Below are positions 1 to 6,287 of a stretch of DNA of 8,336 nt, in pieces. The stretch is from Dehalococcoidia bacterium (GTDB taxonomy: Bacteria > Chloroflexota > Dehalococcoidia > UBA2979): assembly GCA_018700215.1 (NCBI GenBank), contig JABIST010000182.1:1-8336 (forward strand), written 5' to 3'. The stretch's first letter is position 1. Each line of letters begins with the position of its first letter. Under the pieces are notes generated by a model that did no database searches, was not told the origin of the DNA, and was given only the letters and a program-made list of their open reading frames with translations. A program made the translations under genes and the position numbers.

Positions 1-410
1 CGCTGCCGTTCCTTGGGTTTGTGCTTTCGGCCGGTGCGGGCTGGTTGTTTGGGTCCGCCGAGGCGTTGGGGTTTGGGCTGTTCCTGGGTTTCGTGACGGC
101 GATCATGGTCCCGGTGGTGCTGCTGACGTGGCGCGGGACCGCCACCTCGATCGTGCTGTGCGAGGATCGGGCGGTGGCGCTGCACCACGGCACGGTGCTG
201 CATGAGGTGCCGTGGGTGGGGCTACATCGGATTGAGCGGGTGGAGTACCTGGGGAACGTGCGGCACAAGCTGGTCCACGGGGAAGACGAGTTCATGACGG
301 TGGAATCGGAGATTGAGCAGGCGGACGAATTGGTGGAGCTGGCGTTCGAGCTGTCCGGGGTTGCGCGACAAGTTGATGAGTTGCCTTCGGAGGGGACGCC
401 GCGTGGCTGA
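1..410 (+). CDS. Partial membrane protein, C-terminal part, unknown function
   Basis: The reading frame is open to the left edge (first full codon at base 3), so the true start lies outside the window. The GTG at 21 is probably internal. The visible part begins with a hydrophobic region of about 45 residues that could form two membrane segments, rich in Gly, Phe and Leu and ending in MVPVVLLTW. A soluble tail of about 90 residues follows. It contains short beta-like strands (SIVLCEDRAVAL, VPWVGLHRIERVEYL) that resemble a small PH-like or 'bPH' membrane-associated domain, but this is only an impression of pattern. The last codons overlap the next gene by 8 bp, which points to translational coupling with the YbaK-like gene. 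No catalytic motif is seen and the function is unknown. Confidence 0.7.
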   Translation, partial: LPFLGFVLSAGAGWLFGSAEALGFGLFLGFVTAIMVPVVLLTWRGTATSIVLCEDRAVALHHGTVLHEVPWVGLHRIERVEYLGNVRHKLVHGEDEFMTVESEIEQADELVELAFELSGVARQVDELPSEGTPRG

Positions 411-915
411 CGTGATCGATCCGACGGTGATCGGTGCGCACGTGATCGCCGCGGCGGATGCGACTGGCGTGCCTTACGAGGTGATGGAGTGCGACCCGGA
501 GCTGGCGGACACCGCGGAGTTTTGTGAGCGGTACGGGGTGGCGCTGGAGGAGAGCGGCAACTGCATTGTGGTGGCGTCGCGGAAGGAACCTCGGGAGTTC
601 GCGGCGTGTCTGGTGCTGAGCCACACGCGGTTGGATGTGAACCGGACGGTGCGCAAGCTGATGGGCGTGCGGAAGCTCTCGTTTGCGTCGGCGGAGGACA
701 CCTCGGAGCTGACGGGGATGATCATTGGTGGGGTGACGCCGTTTGGGCTGCCGGAGGGGCTGCCGGTCTACATCGACCAGGCGGTGATGGAGTTGGAGTC
801 GGTGGTGATCGGCGGAGGGAATCGCTCGCAGAAGCTGCGGGTGCCACCGGCGGCGCTGGAGCGGCTTGCGGCGACGCAGGTAATCGAAGGATTGGCGCTG
901 CTGCCGAGCGACTGA
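403..915 (+). CDS. YbaK/ProX-type aminoacyl-tRNA deacylase domain protein
   Basis: A 170-residue single-domain protein of the YbaK/aminoacyl-tRNA synthetase-associated family. Members hydrolyse mischarged tRNAs in trans (for example Cys- or Ala-tRNA(Pro)) in the cytoplasm. The family pattern is clear: KLSFASAEDTSELTGMIIGGVTPFG at about residues 91-115, with the Gly-Gly-x-x-Pro-x-Gly turn, then LPVYID (about 120-125), then VVIGGGNRSQKLRVPP (about 134-149). The length is normal for a free-standing member. GTG at 403 is chosen because GGAGGGG (389-395) lies 7 nt upstream and the family alignment begins here; the frame stays open further upstream, but that part reads as the shadow of the previous gene. 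It overlaps the upstream gene by 8 bp. Which mischarged tRNA it edits cannot be read from the sequence. Confidence 0.9.
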   Translation: MADVIDPTVIGAHVIAAADATGVPYEVMECDPELADTAEFCERYGVALEESGNCIVVASRKEPREFAACLVLSHTRLDVNRTVRKLMGVRKLSFASAEDTSELTGMIIGGVTPFGLPEGLPVYIDQAVMELESVVIGGGNRSQKLRVPPAALERLAATQVIEGLALLPSD

Positions 916-921
916 GCCTGG

Positions 922-1296
922 TTAATCCTCGTGGGTGTGGGGGGAGCGGAGCAGGGACTCGGCTTCCTGGACGGCTGCGCGCTGTTCGGCGGTGGCGGTG
1001 CGGCGGTCGTAGGCGGGGTAGAGGGCGACCCAGGAGCGGAAGCCGACAGTGACGCCGAGGATGACGCCGACCGATACGCCGAGCCAGAAGGCGACGGAGA
1101 CGCCGACCATCTGGAGCAGTCCCAAGCTTCCTGTCGAGATCCCACCGGCGGAGGCGATTACGAGAGCGACGATGGTGATCACGAGTGTGACTGACCCACC
1201 GGTCACGACGCCGAGGCCGATCGCGAGATAGATCGCCGGTTTGGTGCCGGCGATCATGTCCCGTCGAAGCTGCGCGCGGCTCGGTTGTTGCTGCAT
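922..1296 (-). CDS. Small membrane protein, unknown function
   Basis: A 124-residue protein with a short basic N-terminus (SRAQLRRDMIAGTKP), two long hydrophobic Gly/Val/Ile-rich stretches (about residues 21-50 and 61-88) and a polar C-terminal tail of about 35 residues rich in Ala, Arg and Glu (TATAEQRAAVQEAESLLRS) that is probably helical. No enzyme motif is visible and I do not recognise the family. The glycine-rich helices (GVSVAFWLGVSVGVILGVTVG) suggest tight helix packing, as in small integral membrane proteins. It lies tail to tail with the YbaK-like gene, with only 6 bp between the stop codons, and head to head with the thioredoxin-like gene. The start has no clear Shine-Dalgarno sequence but has a TATAGT hexamer 8 nt upstream, so translation may be leaderless or nearly so. 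Confidence 0.75.
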   Translation of the reverse strand: MQQQPSRAQLRRDMIAGTKPAIYLAIGLGVVTGGSVTLVITIVALVIASAGGISTGSLGLLQMVGVSVAFWLGVSVGVILGVTVGFRSWVALYPAYDRRTATAEQRAAVQEAESLLRSPHTHED

Positions 1297-1312
1297 CGCT
1301 GGACACTATACG
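1285..1312 (+). promoter_or_regulatory. Possible promoter of the thioredoxin-like gene
   Basis: TTGTTG (1285-1290) and TATACG (1307-1312) are separated by 16 bp and point toward the thioredoxin-like gene. This would give a leader of roughly 100 nt. The match to sigma70 consensus is moderate. The -10 overlaps the TATAGT read on the other strand for the divergent membrane protein gene. Confidence 0.3.
1305..1310 (-). promoter_or_regulatory. -10-like TATAGT just before a start codon (possible leaderless promoter)
   Basis: On the - strand TATAGT ends 8 nt before the ATG at 1296, with no Shine-Dalgarno sequence in between. Transcription starting 6-8 nt after the hexamer would begin at or within 1-2 nt of the ATG. 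No convincing -35 is seen. Confidence 0.4.
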
Positions 1313-1418
1313 GGCGGCTCGGTGGGTGAGGCATCGGTGTCTGCCTGCCGTGAGCCCGGTCACAGCTCGCAAGTGGCGATTGGCTGACCATCGGTGGAGT
1401 TGCCGACGGGAGCAGATG

Positions 1419-2033
1419 ATGGCCAAGCGAAACAGAACTCGCGCCGACCGACGGCGGACTGAGCGTACGGATTCGACGAAACCGCAGGCATCGAAGGGTG
1501 GCGGGGCCGGCTCGGGCAGTGGCGTGTCCTGGTCGATGGTGGGGTGGGGCGCTGCCGGCATTGGGCTGGTGGTGCTGCTGGGCGCGGTGTTCTTCACCGC
1601 TGGCGAGCCGCTTCCCTCGGATCCGGTGACGGCATCGCTGGCGCGTGCGAACGCGGGGACGGAGATCACGGTTTATCGGGGGCGTGCGCACACGGTCTAT
1701 CACTCCTCGGCGCCGCTCCCGACCGCGGAAGCTCCGCGGGCGGATGGGCAGGCGACGTTGGTGTGGTTCTCGGCGACGTGGTGCACGGTGTGCGAGCGGA
1801 TGGAGCCGTTTGCGCATGAGACGGCCAGTGTGTTCACGGACCGCGTTTCGTTCGTCGAAAAATCCGTGGACCACGATCGTTCGGCGGCTTCGCGCTACGG
1901 GGTCCGGGGGACGCCGACGTTCATCCTGATCGACGCTGCTGGTCGCGAGCTTTCGCGGTTCCATGCGCAACTCGATGCTGCGTCGTTCGCGGGGGCGATT
2001 GAGTCGGTGATCGCGCAGGCGGGCGCGGGCTAG
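1419..2033 (+). CDS. Membrane-anchored thioredoxin-fold protein
   Basis: A 204-residue protein: a strongly basic N-terminus (RNRTRADRRRTERT), a Gly/Ser linker, one membrane segment at about residues 38-61, then a thioredoxin-like domain at about 75-200. The redox motif WCTVC is at 121-125 inside VWFSATWCTVC, and the cis-proline is P166 in GVRGTPTFILID. The positive-inside rule places the thioredoxin domain outside the cytoplasmic membrane, so it is likely a thiol-disulfide reductant or exchange protein of the cell envelope. This is known for such anchored thioredoxins and inferred here. The start ATG at 1419 is preferred over ATG 1416 because CGGGAG (1407-1412) lies 6 nt upstream; the frame extends further upstream, but without family-like sequence. 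No cytochrome c biogenesis or DsbD-like gene lies next to it, so its partner is unknown. Confidence 0.88.
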   Translation: MAKRNRTRADRRRTERTDSTKPQASKGGGAGSGSGVSWSMVGWGAAGIGLVVLLGAVFFTAGEPLPSDPVTASLARANAGTEITVYRGRAHTVYHSSAPLPTAEAPRADGQATLVWFSATWCTVCERMEPFAHETASVFTDRVSFVEKSVDHDRSAASRYGVRGTPTFILIDAAGRELSRFHAQLDAASFAGAIESVIAQAGAG

Positions 2034-2042
2034 CGGACCGGC

Positions 2043-3062
2043 TCAGGAGATTGCGGCGGCCTGGGGAGCTGGGACGGCGTCGAGGCCGAAGGCGTCAGCG
2101 ACGAGTTGGTAAGAGCGGACGCGGTCGGCGAAGTCGTAGGTGATGGTGAGCAGGACGAGTTCGTCGACATCGAGTTCGGTGGCGAGTTCTTCGAGGCGGG
2201 CTTTGACGGTGGCGGGGTCCCCGATGGCGGCGCGCTCGCGGGAGTAGACGATGTACTCGAGTTCGGCGGGCTTGTAGTCGAAGGCCATGGCGGTTTCGAC
2301 GGAGGGGACGCCCATGCGACGGAAGCGCATGCAGTAGCGGCTCCAGGAGAGGCGGATGGCTTCTTCGGTGGTTGGAGCGCAGACGGTTGATACGCCGGCG
2401 GTGACCTGCGGTTCGGGGTACCACTCGGAGGGCTCGTAGCGGTCGCGGTAGAGCTTGATGGCGCGGGCGCCGGCTTCAGGGTTGATGAAGTGGGCGTAGC
2501 TGAAGGGGAGGCCGAGGGCGGCGGCGATCTGGGCGCTTTCGAGGGATGAGCCGAGCAACCACATCTGCGGGTGACCGACGCCGACGGGCTGGGCGCGGAC
2601 GTCCTGGAAGGGGTGGCCTTCGGGAAGGTCGTTGGCGAGGTAGCCCATGAGGTCAGCGACCTGGTTTGGGTAGTGCTCGATTGAGAGCGCGCCGGGTCCG
2701 AGGGCCATGGCGCGGGCGACGTGCGCGCTGCTGCCGGGGGCGCGGCCGACGCCAAGGTCGATGCGGCCGGGGTAGAGGGTCTCAAGCATGCGGAAGACCT
2801 CGGCGACCTTGAGTGGGCTGTAGTGGGAGAGCATGATGCCGCCGGTGCCGACGCGGATGCGCTGGGTGTTGGCGGCGACCTGAGGGATGAGCACCTCCGG
2901 AGCGGCACAGGCGAGTCCGGTGCTGTCATGGTGTTCGGCGAGCCAGTAGCGGTGGTAGCCGAAGCGGTCCACGGCCTGGGCGAGTGCGGTGGTTTCCTGC
3001 ACGGCCTGAGCGGCGGTGCCACCTTCGCGAATTGGGCTCTGATCCAGCACGCTTAGCCGCAC
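2043..3062 (-). CDS. LLM-class flavin-dependent monooxygenase, MsnO8-like
   Basis: A 339-residue TIM-barrel protein of the bacterial luciferase-like monooxygenase family, which uses reduced flavin (FMNH2 or F420H2) to oxidise an organic substrate. Family signatures are SVLDQSPIREG at the N-terminus, FGYHRYWLAEHH at 34-45, VGTGGIML at 71-78, LYPGRIDLGVGRAPG at 96-110 and MWLLGSS at 167-173. The opening SVLDQSP and LYPGRIDLGVGRAPG are typical of the MsnO8/oxidoreductase-LLM-4 subgroup, which usually pairs with FMN rather than F420; the cofactor here is inferred. GTG at 3062 is chosen because GGGGAG (3069-3074) lies 6 nt upstream. The open frame continues far upstream but runs antisense to the flavin reductase gene. 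It ends 9 bp from the stop of the thioredoxin gene and is divergent from the reductase. Confidence 0.9.
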   Translation of the reverse strand: MRLSVLDQSPIREGGTAAQAVQETTALAQAVDRFGYHRYWLAEHHDSTGLACAAPEVLIPQVAANTQRIRVGTGGIMLSHYSPLKVAEVFRMLETLYPGRIDLGVGRAPGSSAHVARAMALGPGALSIEHYPNQVADLMGYLANDLPEGHPFQDVRAQPVGVGHPQMWLLGSSLESAQIAAALGLPFSYAHFINPEAGARAIKLYRDRYEPSEWYPEPQVTAGVSTVCAPTTEEAIRLSWSRYCMRFRRMGVPSVETAMAFDYKPAELEYIVYSRERAAIGDPATVKARLEELATELDVDELVLLTITYDFADRVRSYQLVADAFGLDAVPAPQAAAIS

Positions 3063-3200
3063 GAACAACTCCCCGAGGTTCGGCCCGCGCTGTAATGGTC
3101 GGCAGGTGACCGGCGGGGTATCGTCGAGTTTACGACAGCAATCGCTCCGCATCCGTGGACGCGATCCCCAATTCGCTTGCTGGCAGCCGAGGTGACACAG
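3063..3200. promoter_or_regulatory. Divergent promoter region between monooxygenase and flavin reductase
   Basis: This 138 bp gap must hold the promoters of both divergent genes. It contains the ribosome binding sites GGGGAG (3069-3074, - strand) and GAGGTGA (3189-3195, + strand, 5 nt before ATG 3201). A loose inverted repeat GGTC-N7-GACC and a small GTCG-N6-CGAC repeat are present. I could not assign -10/-35 hexamers with confidence on either strand. Confidence 0.5.
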
Positions 3201-3755
3201 ATGACCGAGAACTTTTCTGGACACGTGCGTGGGCCGAAGACGGACGAGGAGCTGATCCAGGATGCGATGCACGAGTTGCCGTATGGCATCTATGTGATCG
3301 GCTCTAGCAGCGGTGATCGGCCGAACGCGATGATTGCGGACTGGGTGATGCAGGTGTCGTTCTCGCCGCGGCTGGTTGCGGTGGCGTTCGAGCGAGATTC
3401 GACGAACCTGGCGAATATTCGTGCGAACAACGCGCTGACGATCAATCTGCTGGACGACGACAGCATGGAGTTGGCGCGCGCATTCGTGCAGCCGACGTCC
3501 GGGGCGAAGGTGCAGGGGCGGAGTGGCGAAGCGGCGGCGGTGCAGCACGACAAGCTGGCAGGGATCGAGTACCGACGAGACTCGCGCGGGTGCCCGATCC
3601 TGGACGACGCGCTGGCGTGGATTGGGGCTGAGGCGGAGCAGTTCGTGGAAGCTGGTGACCACATTATTGTGATTGCGCGGGTGCTGGACGGGGCGGTTGA
3701 GGGGAGCAGCGACCCGCTGACCTCGGTGATTACGGGGTGGTCCTACAGCGGCTGA
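3201..3755 (+). CDS. Flavin reductase-like (FMN-binding split-barrel) protein
   Basis: A 184-residue protein matching the flavin reductase-like domain. The first strand is PYGIYVIGSSSGDRPN (27-42), followed by AMIADWVMQVSFSPRLVAVAF (43-63), the typical flavin-contacting 'S-F-x-P-x-L-V-x-V' segment. Further on are NALTINLL (77-84), GCPILDDALAWI (130-141) and GDHIIVIARVLDG (152-164), where GDH marks the conserved C-terminal strand. Members reduce FMN with NAD(P)H and release it to a partner monooxygenase, or act as FMN-dependent electron carriers. ATG at 3201 is chosen for GAGGTGA 5 nt upstream; an in-frame TTG at 3177 has no such site. The divergent LLM monooxygenase gene is an obvious candidate partner. 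Whether this protein is a true NAD(P)H:flavin reductase or binds FMN for another use is not shown by the sequence. Confidence 0.88.
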   Translation: MTENFSGHVRGPKTDEELIQDAMHELPYGIYVIGSSSGDRPNAMIADWVMQVSFSPRLVAVAFERDSTNLANIRANNALTINLLDDDSMELARAFVQPTSGAKVQGRSGEAAAVQHDKLAGIEYRRDSRGCPILDDALAWIGAEAEQFVEAGDHIIVIARVLDGAVEGSSDPLTSVITGWSYSG

Positions 3756-3809
3756 GTGGGTGGTGGATTTGCGGTGGCCGCTGAGGCGGTCCGGGCGCCG
3801 GTGAGAAAT

Positions 3810-3837
3810 TTGAGTTGCTCGTGAGTTACGCTATAAC
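3810..3837 (+). promoter_or_regulatory. Sigma70-type promoter of the RRM protein gene
   Basis: TTGAGT (3810-3815), a 16 bp spacer and TATAAC (3832-3837), in a local AT-rich patch within GC-rich DNA. Expected transcription start is near 3844, giving a leader of about 97 nt before the GTG at 3941. This is the best consensus-like promoter in the window. Confidence 0.65.
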
Positions 3838-3887
3838 AATCGGTACTAAGTGGTGTCGATTGGAGTAGCTGGCTGATGCCGGCGGTG

Positions 3888-3924
3888 CCGCGCCCAAGCG
3901 GGTCGGATCGCGACCGGGCGGCGG
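3888..3924 (+). other. Structured 5' leader of the RRM gene
   Basis: CCGCGCCC (3888-3895) pairs with GGGCGGCGG (3916-3924) with one bulged G at 3921. Inside it, GGTCG (3901-3905) pairs with CGACC (3911-3915) around a 5 nt loop. The outer helix ends in the first bases of the purine-rich GGGGAGAGG (3923-3931) that serves as ribosome binding site, so folding could limit translation. The pairing is seen directly; the regulatory role is inferred. Confidence 0.45.
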
Positions 3925-3940
3925 GGAGAGGTCCGGAACC

Positions 3941-4192
3941 GTGCGACTGTACATCGGCAATTTGCCTTACAGCATGACTGACGAAGGACTTGAGGAGGCG
4001 TTCGCGCCACATGGTGAGCTGGCATCCGCGCGGGTGATCATCGATCGCGACACGGGGCGCTCGCGGGGATTTGGATTCGTGGAATACAGCAGCGACGACG
4101 AGGGCAAGGCGGCGATGCAGGCGATGGACGGCCATGAGGTGGATGGTCGACCGCTGCGGGTGAACGAGGCACACGAGCGGGAGCGGCGCTAG
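3941..4192 (+). CDS. Single-domain RRM RNA-binding protein
   Basis: An 83-residue protein that is almost entirely one RNA recognition motif. RNP2 is LYIGNL (3-8) and RNP1 is RGFGFVEY (42-49), with all three aromatic positions that stack on RNA bases present (Tyr in RNP2, Phe and Phe/Tyr in RNP1). The beta-alpha-beta-beta-alpha-beta layout is complete and a short charged tail (EAHERERR) follows. Such small proteins (Rbp in cyanobacteria and relatives elsewhere) bind single-stranded RNA and some are cold-induced. That role is known for the family, not shown here. GTG 3941 is the start: AGAGG (3927-3931) lies 9 nt upstream and the RRM begins at residue 2. It is a single-gene unit behind its own promoter and a foldable leader, facing the convergent GT2 gene. 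Confidence 0.93.
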   Translation: MRLYIGNLPYSMTDEGLEEAFAPHGELASARVIIDRDTGRSRGFGFVEYSSDDEGKAAMQAMDGHEVDGRPLRVNEAHERERR

Positions 4193-4230
4193 GTCGTCAG
4201 CCCTCGGGAAGCGACGAGGTGACCGCGGCG

Positions 4231-4247
4231 GCCGTCTAGGCGACGGC
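4231..4247. terminator. Hairpin between convergent genes, possible bidirectional terminator
   Basis: GCCGTC (4231-4236) and GACGGC (4242-4247) form a perfect 6 bp stem with a 5 nt loop. The hairpin overlaps the TAG stop (4236-4238) of the GT2 gene and lies 38 bp after the RRM stop. No T-run follows on either strand, so an intrinsic-terminator role is uncertain. Confidence 0.35.
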
Positions 4248-6155
4248 GGGGAGCGGGGCCTCGGTGGTATCGGCGTCCTCGGTGTGTTGGAGCAGGGCGA
4301 TGGCGATGCGACCGAGGATGAGCTGCTGACCGTCATCGAACTCGAGGCCGATCTCGAAGCCGTCGGTTCGGTCGAGGCGGCGTTGGACGTGGGCGCGTAG
4401 CACGGGGCGCTCGCCGTTCGGGAGTTCGACGGTGAGGGTTGTTTCGTCGGTGACCGAGGCGGCCTTTGGTCTGGCGAGGAGCAGCTTCGCTCCGGTGGTG
4501 GAGAGGTCTTCGATTTCACATCGCACGTTGCCGACGGCACCGAAGAGGCGGACGCCGAAGCGGACGGAGGCACGTCGGTTGGAGGCGAAGCGCGGATCGG
4601 CGATTCGTCGCACGGCCATGGTGAGCAGGGTGAGGTTGCCGAGCAGGAAGAAGGAGGCACCGATAGCGACTGCTGGCTGGTGGTAGTTGGTGGGGGTGAG
4701 CCCGGCCATGGTGGCGAAGAACCAGACGAGCGAGATGACTGCCAGTACTTCGAGGGCCGTGAGTAGCGGTGGGACGGTGGTCTTTGTTCGTTCTTCCGCG
4801 GCACCCTTTGGGGTGACCTGGAATGTGGCGCCGCGGCCGCCGGTGATCAGTGCGAACGTTGCCGGGAGCACAGCCGGCAGGCGCACCATTTCGAATAGTA
4901 GCGATGTGATTGGTGGGAAGAATCCTCGTGACAGGAGCCCGAGCGCGGTGGACTGGATGACGAACACGGCGAGGAAGGCGGGGACGTATTGTGACGCGGG
5001 CGCATCGATTGGTACGGCACCGGTGAGCACGACGGCGGTTGGCAGTAGGAGGAAGACGAGCGTTCGCCATGAATCGAACCAACCGAAGAGGGTGCTGGCG
5101 AAGGCGAGTCGCTGACCGAACGTGAGTCCTCGGCCGGTGAGCGGGTTCTCCATGCGGATTACCTGCATGGCACCGAGCGCCCAGCGATGACGCTGGAGCA
5201 TGTACTGGGAGGCATCAGTGGGGGCGAGGCCGCGCGCGAGCACCTCGTTGTGGTAGATGGCCTTCCAGCCACGGCGGTTCATCCGGATGGTGGTGTGAAT
5301 GTCTTCGGTGATGGTTTCGGTGGCGACCATTCCGACATCGCGTAGTGCGGTGACCCGGACCATGGCTCCGGTGCCGCACCAGAAGGCACCGCCCCAGAGG
5401 TTCTTGGCGGGGGCAATGACGCGGTAGAAGACTGCTTCTTCGTTGTAGGGGCGGTGGTCGTCCTGGGTGACGCCTTCATGCTCGAACGAGTCGAGGTTGT
5501 AGAAGTCCTGCGGCGTCTGCACGACGGCGACCCGCGGATCATCGAAGTAGGCCAGGGTGTGGCGAAGGAAGTTTCTCTGAGCGACGTGGTCCGCATCGAA
5601 GACGGCGATGACGTCAGCTTCGATCTGTTCGAGGGCGTTGTTGAGGTTGCCGGCTTTTGCGCCGTGGTTGTCATCGCGCGTCAGGTAGTGGGCGCCGAGC
5701 CGTTCGGCGAGACGGCGGACCTCTGGTCGGCGACCGTCATCGAGCACCCACGTTTCGTGGGCCGGTTCTAGCGCGACGGCGGCGGCGATGGAGGGTAGTA
5801 GGACTTCTTCTGGTTCCTGATAGGTGGGGAGCAGGACGGCGATTCGCAACGGGGTTTCGTCGACCGTGTGCCATGGAGGGGAGACGTCCACGTCCCAGAG
5901 TCCGAGGGTGTAGAGCGTGAGCCCGAGGCCGTTGTGGGCCTCTGCCAGGAAGAGGGGGAGCGCGATCCACCAGACGCTGAGGTCGATGGTCATGCCGAAT
6001 CGCCAGGCGAGGTAGGCGTAGGTGGCGATGATGGCGACGACGCCGAAGCTGCGGATCCAGAGTTTTCGGACGGGCGATTCCGGTTCGGGGCGCGCGCTGC
6101 CACGGAAGCGCGGAATGGCTTCCGTGCTGCTACTTGTGAGCTGCGGTTCCGGCAC
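4236..6155 (-). CDS. Cellulose synthase-like GT2 glycosyltransferase with PilZ domain
   Basis: A 639-residue BcsA-like processive membrane glycosyltransferase that likely polymerises a UDP-sugar at the inner membrane and exports the chain. Two N-terminal membrane segments (about 34-51 and 59-72) precede the GT-A domain. Catalytic motifs are VLDDG (137-141), FDADH (186-190), QTPQDF (213-218), FWCGTGA (258-264), TED (283-285) and QRHRW (321-325). Further membrane segments follow at about 364-380, 391-409, 465-485 and 494-516. FQVTPKG (445-451) matches the BcsA gating loop. The C-terminal PilZ domain carries RxxxR (R528-R532) and DLSTTG (550-555), the c-di-GMP-binding residues, so allosteric activation is expected. 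It lacks the longer N-terminal membrane region of E. coli BcsA and has no BcsB or endoglucanase neighbour. Start is GTG 6155, the first possible one after an in-frame TGA at 6168-6170; GGGGGA lies only 3 nt upstream. The substrate (glucose or other) is not established. Confidence 0.92.
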   Translation of the reverse strand: MPEPQLTSSSTEAIPRFRGSARPEPESPVRKLWIRSFGVVAIIATYAYLAWRFGMTIDLSVWWIALPLFLAEAHNGLGLTLYTLGLWDVDVSPPWHTVDETPLRIAVLLPTYQEPEEVLLPSIAAAVALEPAHETWVLDDGRRPEVRRLAERLGAHYLTRDDNHGAKAGNLNNALEQIEADVIAVFDADHVAQRNFLRHTLAYFDDPRVAVVQTPQDFYNLDSFEHEGVTQDDHRPYNEEAVFYRVIAPAKNLWGGAFWCGTGAMVRVTALRDVGMVATETITEDIHTTIRMNRRGWKAIYHNEVLARGLAPTDASQYMLQRHRWALGAMQVIRMENPLTGRGLTFGQRLAFASTLFGWFDSWRTLVFLLLPTAVVLTGAVPIDAPASQYVPAFLAVFVIQSTALGLLSRGFFPPITSLLFEMVRLPAVLPATFALITGGRGATFQVTPKGAAEERTKTTVPPLLTALEVLAVISLVWFFATMAGLTPTNYHQPAVAIGASFFLLGNLTLLTMAVRRIADPRFASNRRASVRFGVRLFGAVGNVRCEIEDLSTTGAKLLLARPKAASVTDETTLTVELPNGERPVLRAHVQRRLDRTDGFEIGLEFDDGQQLILGRIAIALLQHTEDADTTEAPLPAVA

Positions 6156-6270
6156 ACGTCCCCCGAGTCATCAGACGCCTGTGCGCCTGCTGACTAGATC
6201 ATCGACGGCCTGAGCGAATCGAAGAGCGCCTTCAGTCGCAAAATAAGGGAGTGAGTACAGAATTAGTAAT
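6156..6270 (-). promoter_or_regulatory. Upstream region of the GT2 gene with an AT-rich patch
   Basis: A gap of about 115 bp between the lipoprotein's 3' hairpin and the GT2 start. Bases 6238-6270 are markedly AT-rich compared with the rest of the window (they include TTATTTT and ATTACTAATTC on the - strand) and probably contain the GT2 promoter. No single -35/-10 pair stands out. No protein gene or RNA gene is seen here. Confidence 0.35.
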
Positions 6271-6287
6271 TGACCAGATCATGGTCA
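6271..6287 (-). terminator. Inverted repeat at the lipoprotein gene's end (weak terminator or operator)
   Basis: TGACCA (6271-6276) and TGGTCA (6282-6287) are perfect inverted copies around 5 bp. The repeat includes the TGA stop codon of the lipoprotein gene. On the - strand it is followed by AATTACTAATT, an AT-rich but not T-run tail. A related palindrome TGAC-G-GTCA lies nearby at 6293-6301. It could end transcription of the lipoprotein gene or be a protein-binding site upstream of the GT2 gene. Confidence 0.35.

Noticed and set aside
313..402. Upstream extension of the YbaK-like frame to 313
   Set aside because: The extension (SRRTNWWSWRSS...) is the shadow of the preceding gene; the GTG at 403 has a good ribosome binding site and fits the family start.
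2030..3022. 330-residue open frame on the - strand overlapping the LLM gene
   Set aside because: It is a shifted-frame shadow, Ser/Pro/Thr-rich and low in complexity, while the other frame shows clear LLM family motifs.
3063..3662. N-terminal extension of the LLM frame toward 3662
   Set aside because: The extension is antisense to the flavin reductase gene, is Arg/His-rich and lies before the normal family N-terminus (SVLDQSP).
3756..3800. Small GC hairpins after the flavin reductase stop as a terminator
   Set aside because: The stems are only 4 bp, overlap each other and have no T-run; they are not distinguishable from chance in GC-rich DNA.
3743..4804. 353-residue open frame on the - strand across the RRM gene and the GT2 C-terminus
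   Set aside because: It is antisense to the clear RRM and out of frame with the clear PilZ domain, with Ser/Pro/Arg-biased shadow composition.
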